Below are positions 38,876-50,952 of a stretch of 64,000 bases of DNA, piece after piece. The DNA lies in the NCBI GenBank assembly GCA_024036415.1, contig JAMWET010001661.1:930001-994000 (forward strand), given 5' to 3'. How positions within the stretch are numbered: the first letter of the stretch is position 1; each line of letters starts with the position of its first letter. The DNA comes from Prochilodus magdalenae. Taxonomy: Eukaryota > Chordata > Actinopteri > Characiformes > Prochilodontidae. The translations under genes were made by a program, and so were the position numbers. The notes under the pieces are model-generated. The model did no database searches. It was not told the origin of the DNA and worked only from the letters and a program-made list of their open reading frames with translations.

Positions 38876-39683
38876 AATATACGAACAAATAGTTTCTAGC
38901 AAAAAAGGCCAGTGAATGAAAGCAGAAGCTAGGGGTTTCTAATAAAGCGTCTTTCAAATAATGGGCACTAAAAGCCACACCACACAGAAGAAGCAGAGAG
39001 GTTTGTTAAAATGACCTTATCTTGGCTTTCCTCTTGACGTCGGCCTCATTTCCCCTTTTTCTACTTAGAGTGCTGCACTCCTAATTAGACGTTAAAAGCT
39101 GACATTTTCATTAGAAAGACATTTTTTTCTCCTTACTGCAAATAACCACAAAACTTCATTATGTTCTTGGCTGAGGACCATTTGTTATAGCTGTGTATAG
39201 CTTTATGATGTGTAATAACTCAGAATTAATTAAGCCTTCAGTGTCCTTTGTCTCTGAAATTTGGTAAACATTTAATTTGATAACATGTTACTATGCAGGG
39301 GAGTGCTGTTTCCCACTCAAATGAAGTTAAATTAAACCTTTCCAAAAAGTACATAAATAAAATAATAATAATAAAATAATCAAAATTAGAGATGGAAAAA
39401 TTCATTCATATCTGTTGATTAGCAGATTAGAGTCTGTGATTGGCGGATATTTCCATAACTAAGCCAATCCTGACAGCTGATCAGTGATGTAAAGCAGTGA
39501 TGTAAAGTATCTGGACCTGGTTCAGCACATCTCACCAAAACCATCTAAACGATGATCTCCATGGACAATCATCACTCTGCACTTTACATTAGCATATTTA
39601 CACTTGCACATATAGACTGACCTACTGTTATCTTCCATCCACACTGTATATCTGTAGTGTATGTATAAACATATATAATATAA
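38876..39683. other. No gene recognised
   Basis: AT-rich with no coding frames. A short (ATA)n patch lies near 39360-39380. Confidence 0.5.
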
Positions 39684-39965
39684 TATTCTATGCCCTGTAT
39701 ATAACCTGCATCTCTCATCTACTTCAGCCTTACCATAGTGCTATATGGTAATGTGTACATCTGCATATATCATAGTTTTTATTCATAACTTTTATTCATA
39801 ACTGTAAATTAGTGTAAACAAAGATTTTAGTGCTTAGTATTGTATATATTTATTGTCTAATTTATATGTTTGTATTGAAGTACTGTAAGGGATTACGCAC
39901 CTAAGTTTTTCACTCACCTTCACACCTGTGAAAATGTGATGTGACAATAAAGTGATTTGATTTGA
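39684..39965 (+). repeat. LINE-like 3' end with TTTGATTTGA tail
   Basis: This is a longer copy of the repeat at 38284. It ends 'GACAATAAAGTGATTTGATT', with the GATTT unit continuing for a few copies, a tail typical of non-LTR retrotransposon 3' ends in fish. Homology to the shorter copy ends near 'CTTCACACCTGT'. The upstream part (39500-39680) may belong to the same element. Confidence 0.75.
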
Positions 39966-42900
39966 TTTGATATCTGATGAGTTAAGGTTTGCTGCAGCTA
40001 TATGCATGACCACTTGATCACAGGAGCCTTCAGTTCTTTATTTAAACACTACATGGGGATGGATTTGATGACTAAACACTAAAACTGTAAGTCTCCCGTT
40101 GATAAAACTACCATACTAAGATACCACACTATGAGAACATCACTCAACCAAATATAGTGAGTATCAAAGCACGGCAAAACTAGTAAGGCTCAGTTGCTGT
40201 GTTTCCATCCAAAATCCAAAATTTTTATTAAAACCAGAGCTATTAAAATTTTCTTAAAACTAGCCATCTAAGTTAGTCAGAGATTTACTCCCACTAACCA
40301 GTCTATCATACATAATCAAAGAGTCTGACATTTCCATATTCGCCATGGTTTGCGGCGGACTCATTAGCTGCTTTCCTTTGGGCCTATTTCCTGATTAGCT
40401 GAAAGTAGGAAAAAAGCCCCATCTCACAGGACTCAAAGAAATCTCCTCGTTAATGAAATCATGACCAGACGGTTTGAATATGCGTTTTGCCAGAATTGCT
40501 ATTGAAGCATAGCAGACTGTAACAAAGCAATACAGCAAGCAACCTCACCTTTAGTTCAAATTCTGTTTAAACTTTAATCTTGCATTGTGCTTATTATATA
40601 AGAGAAGAATAAAACACTATTAAAGCTGCACTGTGATTTTTTTTGTTAAAGCTGAAAGAAGTGGCATTACTGAGTGAGGAGAAATGTGTTAAGCGTGCAC
40701 TGCTGCAAGTTGGCCTGTAAAGACACAGAGTTTTGTCATAACACAGTGTGCAGTTTTACATATTAACCTGCAAAGGCCCAAAAGTAAGGTTCGGCTCAAT
40801 GTTTAGATCGCAAATTATCTCAAAATCAACATTATACTGATGAAGATTTGATGACAATTGCAAATAATTCACGCACATCCTCAGAGGACACATCCTTTAG
40901 TTCTCTTTGAATACTTGACCTATCATCAGCTTCTTCTATTTGAGAAAGAGGGCTGAAGGACAACTCATGTTACAAAATGTCCTTCCAGACATCGTGTATA
41001 GTCACATAATTATATCTGCAAATTCTTCCCAAAGTACACAGTGCAACTTTAAGACTTATTTTTAGTTTATATTTTTATTATATTTGTTCATTTTATTCAT
41101 TTATTTATGGAACAAAGAGTATATGTGCACTTTGTTTGTTAATTCTACATTTTCACACAAACTAAACGAAACACAAACTAAATCCAGTCCTCTACCCAGA
41201 ATAACACATTTTTCTACATGTCAATCATTCCACTGGACCTACTAGCTTCAGTCAAGCCCCTGAATGAGCACCCAGAGTCCTCACCCAGGGCCACGCCCTT
41301 GCTCTAACAGCTATTCTTAACTTCCCACAAGTTCCGTGCAGCTAGTTGCAAAGGTAGTAATACCAGCACTATACCTGGCCACCATTCCTTTTCATTGCTG
41401 GCCTTTACACTGGCACGAAAGCCATGCTGGCACGAAAGCCTCGTGGGGCTCTTGGGGCCTCACCTCTGCCACATATAAGTGCCTAGATATGGTCACCTTC
41501 TAGTCGTTTGTTGTGCTCCTCTCGATGTGTGTGTGTGATCACATCTGGTAGTAACAGCGATAACAGCAAGCCTGTGATTGCAAGCATGTTGAGCCATCTG
41601 CCATCCACATTGCACTTGAGTCACAGTCCATGACTGCTGCTGAACCTACCGGCCAGCATCTGTTTACTCACCGGCCCAAGCTTAGAACATTGGCTGGTGT
41701 AGTGCCTTCACTCTCAACGAAACCAGCTCACCAACAGCTCTACTGCTTGCCATGGTGCTTCAATCCTCAAACCTTTAAAGGTTTTACTTTGGCTTTAACA
41801 AACCACAATGCGGGTTTGCAGAGCCATTGCATTGCTATGGCACCTCAGATCTCCTCATGCTGGCTCTGTCCTAGGCTTTAACCCCATCACCACAGTCTTT
41901 CATCAGACACTGCCTGCCTTAAAATTCTTTGAAGCAACCATCGTGCCACAGAATAACACATTAGATATGCACATATAACATAAACTAAAGAGCAGACCAG
42001 CGGCAGGCAGCAGTGGGTCAGTAGAATATGAATATTTATCAATCGCTGTAATTATGTTGCTCGGCGGGCATTTGGTTGAACCGCAGCAAGTATTACAGGT
42101 GACACAGTGAGTTACCATGCCACATTACAACAATCTGAGGGCTTGTCTCAGCTCATTTCATACAGTTTGTCTAGCAGGAGTAAGCAGAGTGAGCAGACTG
42201 AGTGTCCATCATTGATTAGAAGTGTCAGTTATGTATGCATATTATTGTTGATATACTGCAGTTGCTTGACATCACTGTGGATGTTACATATAAGCTGCTT
42301 ACAACTTAAACACCCCATAAACCCCCTACATTTGATTTTTACATTTTTACAATACTATTTCTTCAGCCTCTCTTGAAGAGGCTGTCACTGTGCTTTTGAA
42401 ATGATATATAATTGAACTCTGTTCTGATTGAACGCCCTGTTTTTGTGCCCTGAGAACTTAGTAGTCTGGTGGTAAACTGCTTCAGGGCAGTTGGTTCCTG
42501 GGACATCACAAAAAATGAGATGTTTCTGGTCAGTCTATGAACCATTTTGGAATTGTGTTTACATAATAACACTCTTATTTAAGGAAGAAAATTTGTACTT
42601 TGTCTGCTGAGTCTGTGCAGCCTCTGTTCTGACTGATTACACAATCTTTGTGACTGTAGTGACTCTAGCTGTCCTCAATCATTCACCATGTCCTGAAAGC
42701 AAGTGCCAGTGAGCAAGCACACAATCAAAATGCTCACATTATAACTAATGAAACTGTCTACAATAGCTGAGCTGCAGGGTGTGATGTGTTGTTTCTATTT
42801 TGTAACAGCTAGAGTCTCTTTGTCATCCCACCCATAAACTGCTGATGAGAACCTCTTGCATGAAGATCTCTACAACCCTTCCAGCAAATAATGCAAGGAC

Positions 42901-44459
42901 GAAAACCACATGGATAACAATCTGGAGAGTACTAGTAGCTGTAGGTAAATGACCACCTTTTGTTTTGTGTCACTGATCAATAATGGTCCTTAGCCAACTA
43001 GCTAAGTTGAAGATGTCCAGCACTGTAACTGTAAGGGTTCAGGCGGTGCAGCCTTCTGCCCTGGACTGATCACCCAACAAGCGGCTATATAAGCTTCCAC
43101 CAAACAGGTGGAACGGTAGACGGAAGAGTAGACGGTAGCGGTATTAGCAAAAAGTAAATAAAGGAAAAATAGAAAAGACACACAAATGAAGGAAATCCCA
43201 ATTTAAAGTTACCCTTTAAGGGTTAAGCTAACAAACAGCCTGGAATTCTTACTTTTTGTATTGTAGCCTCCTTATAGCTGTGGGATATTGGTTAGATTGC
43301 TAACCCACTGTTAATTATGTTAATGTTAGTGATCATAAGTGCATTTTTCATGCCAGCCTATTTGCGCACATGCGTCATGTCATCACGTAACAACACATCC
43401 TGGATTTTAATCGTGATCATGAGGAGGGGCCCTTTGCTCATGGGGGCCCTAGGGAGCCGAAATTTGCCCAGTGCAAAAACAGCCCCTTCCTAGTCATTTT
43501 GGATCACTTGTATTGGCCGATGAACGATTGCAGGTGATGTAAAAAGAACACGGGAAAGTGCTGCCAGGTTTTGATACAACAGAGACAATTTCCAAAAAGA
43601 GAAAGTTTGCTGAACTCGCGCTCCACATTGCTAACTCTTACACCACATTCCGACACACATCATTTTATTGTACACCCATGAGACGTGACTTACTTTCAGT
43701 AAGGCCTTGGGGGGAACCTTCAGGACCCCTTCTGTTGATTTCCCAAACCGGCACGCACTATTGTTACCAGTCTGACGTAACTTTAGGGTAGAAAAAAAGG
43801 AGGAAGAAGACGAAGAAGAAGAAGAAGAAGCTGATATGTCACTCCATTAAATGGCTATTTATTTCTCCAACAAGCTACAGCCATCATTACAGCCGAGGTG
43901 GAGACGTATTATTTATTCATCAGAGCTGTGTGGGCGTGCGGTAAAGATCCACCATCTCACTGGCCTGAGGGGAGCCGCGTCCTTGTAATGCAAATCAGGC
44001 AGCGTGCCGTGTGGGCTTCCACATGCTCCGCTGGGCCATACCTGTGTCTTCTGGGTTAATACAGCACTCAGGCACGTTCCCTAATGGCGTGCGGTTCACA
44101 ATTCGTACAAGAGTTCAACAGCTGACACCCTTTTCTGTTTAACACATCTGATTGCTTTTCATTGTTCTGGTAGGGGTGAGAGATGCTATAAACAGACCAA
44201 AACCCTTCTTATGAAACACCTGTACCCACAATGCAGATTATAGCTGTGTCACATGGAGCCCATTAAGTGACAGTTTGTCACAAAGACAATGCACACTGGT
44301 TCCTTGATTTCACGTTTCGTGTCTGAGGTTTGTTTTTAACACTGGCTATGGAAGGCAAATGTAGCTATTAACAAATAATTATGTTGAGAGCTGTCTACTG
44401 GAGTTAGCCATGTTTTGTTCTGTCTCATAATACCACTTTGTGATTGAATGGTTTTAGCA
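39966..44459. other. No gene; GAA microsatellite
   Basis: No exons are recognised; the frames of 60-89 codons show no domains. A (GAA)n run is at about 43804-43830. The less AT-rich interval 43840-44100 is a possible conserved noncoding element by composition only. Confidence 0.45.
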
Positions 44460-44950
44460 ACCCAACGGGCCCAAGAAAACCTTTCCCAACCATTGCACCT
44501 TTAGCAACCTGGACTGTCCACTCAAGGCAAGTTGGATCCATTGATTCATTCTACGAGCATCAAATTTTAACCCAGCTAAAATGGGTTCATCAGACCAGGC
44601 TACATGCCTTGAACTGTCCAGTTGTGGAGAGTCTCTGCCCACCGCACCCTCAGCTTTGTGTTCTTGGCTGACATAAACAGAGGCCAAAAATGATCTTCTG
44701 CTTTTGCAGCCTCAAGGTTGGATATGTTGTGTGTTCTGAGATGTATTTTCTGCTCAGAACGACTGTACAGAGCAGTTTTCTCAGTTAGCACAGCCTTTCG
44801 TCAGCTGGAGCCAGTCTGGCCATTCTCCACTGACCTCTCTTATCAACAATATTAAAAACCAGAACGTTTTTAATACAGCTCACGTTTCCTGTTACTCTAA
44901 GGTTGTTGTGTATGAAAATCCCAGGAAATCAGCAGCTGCTGAAACAAGCT
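44460..44950 (-). pseudogene. Tc1-like transposase relic, minus strand
   Basis: Read on the minus strand in order: a remnant of '..GNPRVYDNHT' near 44900-44930, a stretch 'MARLAPADERL' (about 44790-44830), then RTHNISNLEAAKAEDHFW at about 44690-44745 (second helix-turn-helix), then HKAEGAVGRDSPQLDSSRHV and the first catalytic box AWSDEP (about 44590-44610). The register changes several times. The second D and the E are not present because the match ends near 44460. This is the Tc1-like family whose antisense strand reads 'CCAGTCTGGCCATTCTCC' (44812-44829), which I recognise from fish genomes. Confidence 0.75.
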
Positions 44951-44999
44951 AGAAGTTTACTGTTTATTAAGACCTGTTAAAAATGTGCCAGTAAAAAAA

Positions 45000-45503
45000 A
45001 AAAAAGAACGAGCAGTGATGCCTTCCATGAAGTGTGCATGATACAGGACTACAGGCACATAGACTGTTCTTAACACTACATCAACATTGCCAAAGACTGC
45101 AATGGTGTCATGCCAGACTGTCATAAAGTGACTCAAGTGTGTCATCGTAGTAGTAGAGGCGACCAACGAATCCATGGATGAAGAAACTGTGAGATGAACA
45201 GTTTGTTCCAGAACCTTTACCAAAAATCTGCAGGAACTGTGTAAGAAAGCTCCACGGGATTTATCAGAGGACACCATTAGGAACCTCTACAACCCCATGC
45301 CAAGATGTGTGCCATATTGTGTTGGCAAACATGGTGACCATACCAAGAGACACTACAGTACTTCTGTATGTGAAGCTCAGTACATATTGCTCTTATCAGT
45401 CTAATTATCATTTTTTCATTGTTTATTGTTCCTGGTAACCATATCTTCCTTCCGAATAGCATTGCTATCTGACAGTTTTTTCTGGATGCAACTATTCTTT
45501 TGA
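45000..45503 (+). mobile_element. Short Tc1-type non-autonomous element, copy 1
   Basis: It shares with 57098-57580 'AGCAGTGATGCCT.CCATGA', 'CATTAGGAACCTCTACAAC' and 'CTTCTGTATGTG.AGCT', and with 59311-60008 the outer region 'ATGCAACTATTCTTTTGA' and 'CTTCCGAATAG'. The right terminus is present at 45503 in degenerate form; the left end is missing. Orientation is the same as the 57-kb copy and opposite to the 59-kb copy. Confidence 0.7.
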
Positions 45504-47529
45504 CAATTAATGTATTGTAATCTTTAATTTGTGGGGCTGAAACTTTTTTTCCAAAATCGAAAAAAGAAGAAAAAAAAAAAATTCCCTTCAGACACAAAAC
45601 ACTGGCTAATTACCTTAGCTAATCGACTCTAGTTGTGATATGGGAGCAGCGTGTAAATGTGAATTCTGGCCATACTATCACTTTAATTTCAGCTCTGTAA
45701 GGATATACAACCACCTCTGAGAATCCACTAATAATCCACTCGTGCCTGCTCAAGCAACAGTAGAGATAATGAAGCAGAAAAGGCAGCCAGAGTGCTGGAC
45801 TCATCTTTTAAGAGTGATTTGGCCAGCATAGTAATTACAAGTAATCAGGTAAATGATAGATTTTCAAAAATATCCACTGAGGGGGTCGAGGCACTGCGGT
45901 CTTCAGCACGGTATGCAAATATGCCGTGGGTCCGATAGCAAGCTAAAGCGAGTTATTTCCCCAGAGTCAGAAATAACCTCTCCATAAATATCTCCCATTC
46001 TCCACATCTTTGATAAGGCCCGGCACACACTCAGTGCTGTGAACCCTGAACATACGTTATTCTGCTGCTGTTATTGTACCCAGAATCCCTCTGCACAGCA
46101 TGCATCTGAAGAATAAAGAGTAGACTTAGCATCTGTATAATGAGCTAGCATAAAGAAAGGTTAGTGCACTGGGACACTGATACTAAACGCTTTGGTGTTT
46201 TTTGTGAATCCCTTCATGCCACTCACGAATACAAACCAGCTTCAGCTGCATTATTAGCTGTAAAAGCCTTCGCAGAGCAGCATATTTGTTTAGCATCGCT
46301 GCCGCTTAGGATTTCTGTGGCTTTCTCTGCATTCAAATGTCATTTTATATTGCTGTAAATATGCCTTGTGTATTTGTCTCTCATTCTTGTTGGAAAAGAG
46401 TAAGAATGAGGTAAAAAATGTGTTGTAGCTAAAACTTTATTTTTACTGTGATGTAGAGGTCTACTATTTTGTATCTAAGCAGGTTTTCTTTTTTCTAGGT
46501 AAAAGGTATGAATGAAAATGTATTGAGACTGTTGTCCATTGTAATTAAGCGTATGAGCAACTGGTTTCTGCACATCATCTTATTAATAAGCATTACTATA
46601 CTGCTAAGTATTTATGTGGCTTCAAATGTGATTTATGTTGCTGTAACTATGCTTTAATCATTTCTCTCTCATACACATTGGGGAAATGGTGGGAATAGGG
46701 TTCAAGTTTGTTTGTTTGTTTGCAAATATCTAACAACCACAGTCAGACCAGTGTGATAAATTAGCCCTCTGGCAACTATTTCTATCTGGACCTTTCATAT
46801 CACAGTCCTGGCAGTCATATCCCTGGGGCTTTTCCACTGCTTTTGTTTTTGATTGTGTTATATAGCTGTTAATTTTAGTTTATGTGTAATTCGTCCAGGC
46901 ACTGTTTATGGTCGTCTGCAATAAATGGTACTTAAAGGGCCTCAAGGCCAATGGTGTGTGTGTCTCTGTGTGTGTGGTGTGTCGTGTGTGTGTTTTTTTT
47001 GTTGTATTTATAAAATACTTTTCTGTAACCTTCTAAAGCAGGCCGGATGTTTGTTTTTCTTTGCTTTTCTTTTCTCATCTCACAGTTTTCAGGCCATTAG
47101 GAAAAAACACTTTAAGAGTTTATTATTTGGTAGTTATTACAAGACAATTACAAGAGTTATGGCTGTTTATGGCAGTTGCACAGAACATACACATTACGCA
47201 TTTAGTTAGCCTCTTTAGCATGAAATCAGTCTGGATGAAATCTTCAGTATTAGATAGGTCCATTGACCTGGTAAAAACAGTTGCTTGGATTGATATTGTT
47301 TAATATGATCTTGTAACACATTATCAGGGTTTTTATTGGCTCTACAACAAAACTTCCACAAAGTTCAGGAGGTGCCCAGTTTCAGGTCACTTTACAAGTT
47401 CTTATTAAAAACAATGTTCTTATTAATATAATCATCCATTTCTTTTGTTTTTTGTTATTGTGCTTGCTGATATGTTTCCCACAGGTATGAGCTTTGTGCC
47501 CCCCTCATATGTCACCAAAATGAAAAGCA
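45504..47529. other. No gene; TG microsatellite
   Basis: A (TG)n-rich patch occurs at about 46951-46996. Frames up to 94 codons overlap it and have no domain. Nothing else is recognised. Confidence 0.5.
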
Positions 47530-48070
47530 ACATCCTGGGAAACACCTGGAACACCATAGCACCTCCCAACACTCTGGCACCTACAACATTTTAGTAACCT
47601 ACTAGTAACACCCTTGCAACCACCTAAGATGCTACAGCAACCACCTAGAGACCCTCTGGAATACCATAGCAACCACATAGTAACACCCAGCAAAACACAT
47701 GGAATACAATAGAAAATGTCTACCAGAGGTAGCCGCATAACTGTTTAGCAACAAATATACAAACATACTAGCCACCAGAAATACTGCAGCAATTACAATC
47801 ATAGCAATGTCCTAGAAACAACCATAGCAATGTCCTAGCAACATCTGAGCAACCACCTGGAAAACCATAGCATCTCCCTTGCATCAGGCAGTAATACTGG
47901 CATCCATTTAGCCTTGCAAGGAACTTGCAAACCTAGTCAACCTTAAGCCACCACCTTGGACACAATAGCAAACAACCCCTGCCTAGCAAAACTCTAGCAA
48001 ACACCTGAAATCAACCACCTAGGAAGTCCGCAAAGATAGCATAGCAACCACCTAATAACACCTGAGCGAT
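47530..48070 (+). repeat. Degenerate minisatellite, second + copy of the 26.1-kb type
   Basis: Units such as 'CATAGCAACCACCTAG', 'AACATCTGAGCAACCACCTG' and 'GGAATACCATAGCAACCAC' follow the same scheme and direction as 26100-26870. Around 540 bp is present. The units are degenerate and include interruptions. Confidence 0.85.
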
Positions 48071-50642
48071 ACCAATGAATAGCTTGAGCTCAACAATCAC
48101 TTTCCTACTTAAATCTACCTGATCTGTGACTGAAAGATAAACCGTTATAGATACACCAGTGCCAGCAGGTTTCAGGGTAAAACACTAGACATAACTGAAC
48201 ACCTCTCTGGTCTGTCATGCTAGTAGCTTTTATATAACAAGAATAAGTTCAGGTGTAAGTAGGGAAGGCTGCTGCACTGGCCTTCCTTTATACTTTCAAT
48301 GCAGCTTTCATGCTAAAGACCACATTTGACTATTTAAGACGCATCAGATGTCATGTAGCAGAGTGGTACTGTAGAATGCTGGAAGCAGGTTCAAGGTTAC
48401 TGCACTCATAAAGTGAATGCACTAAAGTGTTCAGCATCACTAATCATGCTTGGTATCAGTTTACTACCTCTACACAGTCGGGCTAATTTCCAGCTGAAAG
48501 ATACAAACTGAAGCAGGCTGGACCAGTAACATTAGCTGAGCTAATAGATCATTAGCACTTTCCTGTTCATCTAAAAGGCTGGCTGCGTTTCTCTGTGTAC
48601 ATATCAAGCCCCATGTAGCCTACTGTGGTTTTAATTTAGCGTAGTTATGGTAAAATCCTGTATGGTACACTGAGACGCATAAGTATTTAAACTGTGTTTA
48701 GAGTAACCAAACACTGGCACATGTTGGCATGGAGTGTGGGCACCACTGCTTATAAACTGCACTACTTTAAAAACAGTGGTTAATTTTTATATATTCTTTA
48801 TTAAGCCTATAATTATCATCTTAAACTGGCTGTGGTTTGTCACTGTGTTCTGACTGGCAGCCCAGTATCACATTTCATTCAAATAACAGCTCAGCCAGAA
48901 ACACTAATGATGCATGAGAAGGTGGCTAACCCCAAAGCACCAAAACATTAAGCTTTTAATGGACCTGAAAAGCATTGCCAAACTGGTTTATGGGTAACCT
49001 GAAGGTAGCTGAAATGGAATATAGGGTTGAAATCTGGGCAAAAACACACCATTTTATTTTCTTCTTAGCCCATTTTATTCAACAGGTGGAAAGTATTTCA
49101 AGAACTGGGGACTGAAAACTACATTTACATACCAACAAACAACAACAACAACAACTGTTAGTGCCCCTGTAATGTCCTTTTTTATCAGTCCAACAGACTG
49201 TGTCCATTCGCTGACTTATTAAATAAAACTATCTGTACTCCACACGAACACGGGCTATAACAAAGTCACAGTTTATCTACAGCTGAAGTACGTAGCATTC
49301 ATCTTTCGTATTGACAATGTAGTATAAACCCTCATCCATCATGGCTGACACTTCACAATATTACAGCATTCATGCAGCCGTCCCCATTTACCAGCTTAAA
49401 ACATAAAGGCCCAATTCTGCACATTCAGAAGATATATCACCGCTATATTAGGAGATGATGTTATATTGATGTACAATATGCAATGATTAGTCTGTCTGCG
49501 AGTTCTGAGACACCACAAACCTGATGGCTTATTCAGAGTTCTGAACAGTCGCTCGCGAAAGCCGACAGAGACGAATGGCGTTATTAGGCTGTATTTAAAA
49601 TGAACTGAGGGAAGGAAAACTTAAAGGAACACTTAAGCATTTTTCAGTAAGCTCTGTCTGCTTTGTCTTCATCATATGGTCAATTAAAGAGAGCAATAAT
49701 TTTCTGAGTACTTTGAAAAGAACTGAAAACCCATTTATGCTAAACTTACTTACAATAGAAGCTATTGGGCAGATAATGAGTTCTTTGATTACACGTTTGA
49801 AATGCATGATCCTAACTAAAGCCTGTGGAAAACACACTAGCGTTTCAGTCTAACCAGTGTAAGAACGTGATGTTTAAAATGGAACACGAGGCCAGAAATA
49901 TTAAAATACTGGTTCTGCTGAGTGACTGATACCCACTGTTGAAAATTGCATAGGCATGTGTCTCAGATGACATTGTACAACATCAAATGCCATCCTCATA
50001 CCCTCCCAATGCTGCCAAAGCTAACAAATAATAGAAAAAAGGCAGGAACATGTGTACTGTAGCACATCACAGGTCTTACAGTGATGAAACCCTAATATCA
50101 GGTGAAGTAACTTGTTGTTTATATTTGAGCTGAAGCTGTCTGAGTTCAGTTGGAGCCTTTTATTTGTCTATATTTGGCTCATTTTGACTGCTGCAGGTGA
50201 GCATATGTTAGCTAGCTTGGAAGCTACAATGCTAGTGCTGTTATTGTATCGCCTAGAAATTTCTCGCTACCAAGAAAAAGGCAAGTATCCTGAAATGGTA
50301 AGTTTACAAAAGAGGACAAAATGTCTTTTGCTTTTCTTGTAAGTTAATGTAAAGAAATTTTATCTGAAGAAATTATGACATTTTCCCTAAAGTGTGAGTC
50401 ATAGCTGCTGAGCCCAAACTTTACAGAGAACTTATTTTTTTCTGCACAGTGATGGTACACCGCCTCATGCAAAAGTTCTGATCCAATTACATGTTATAAA
50501 TTTGACCACTAAAATGATGTTTAAGCATTCTCTACACACTTCATATTTAAAATTACTGAATTGTTTTTGAATTAAACAAAGTGGGGAAGAAAAACAAAAG
50601 GTTGTTAGTGCAAAAGTCCCACATTTCTATTGTAGGATGGAT
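48071..50642. other. No gene recognised
   Basis: AT-rich sequence with frames no longer than 80 codons and no domain. No clear repeat is defined. Confidence 0.5.
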
Positions 50643-50700
50643 GTGTGTGTGTGTGTGTGTGTGTATGCGTATGTGTGTACGCATACACACACACACACAT
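50643..50700. repeat. TG/CA microsatellite forming a perfect 22-bp palindrome
   Basis: Positions 50650-50671 are the exact reverse complement of 50678-50699, with the 6-base spacer TGTGTG. The stem centres on ATGCGTA / TACGCAT. The alternating purine-pyrimidine run also favours Z-DNA. Confidence 0.97.
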
Positions 50701-50807
50701 ACTTATTATGGACGCATTACAAACTATTAGGTACACATTATAATTTAGATCTAACTACAAAGGCAACACCATTTAATTGAACACTTAAAAAACATTCTAG
50801 CTATTTC

Positions 50808-50952
50808 TACGAATACATTTACGGCATTTAGCTGACGCTCTTATCCAGAAGAACTTACAAGGGTATTCATATTACAGGTAGGCCAGTGCTGTGTTAAGAG
50901 TCTTGCCCTAGGACTCTTGTTGGTGTTAACCGCTGAGCCACACCAACCAGTA
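50808..50952 (+). repeat. Fish-wide dispersed repeat ('CATTTAGC..ACGCTCTTATCC')
   Basis: The sequence runs 'AATACATTTACGGCATTTAG', 'CGCTCTTATCCAGAAG', 'CTTACAA', then 'CTTGCCCTAGGACTCTTG' and ends 'AACCGCTGAGCCACACC'. I recognise this ordered set from a non-autonomous repeat present in very large numbers in ray-finned fishes. This copy is short (about 145 bp), internally deleted and without coding sequence. It is one of the better clues to the kind of organism. Confidence 0.8.
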
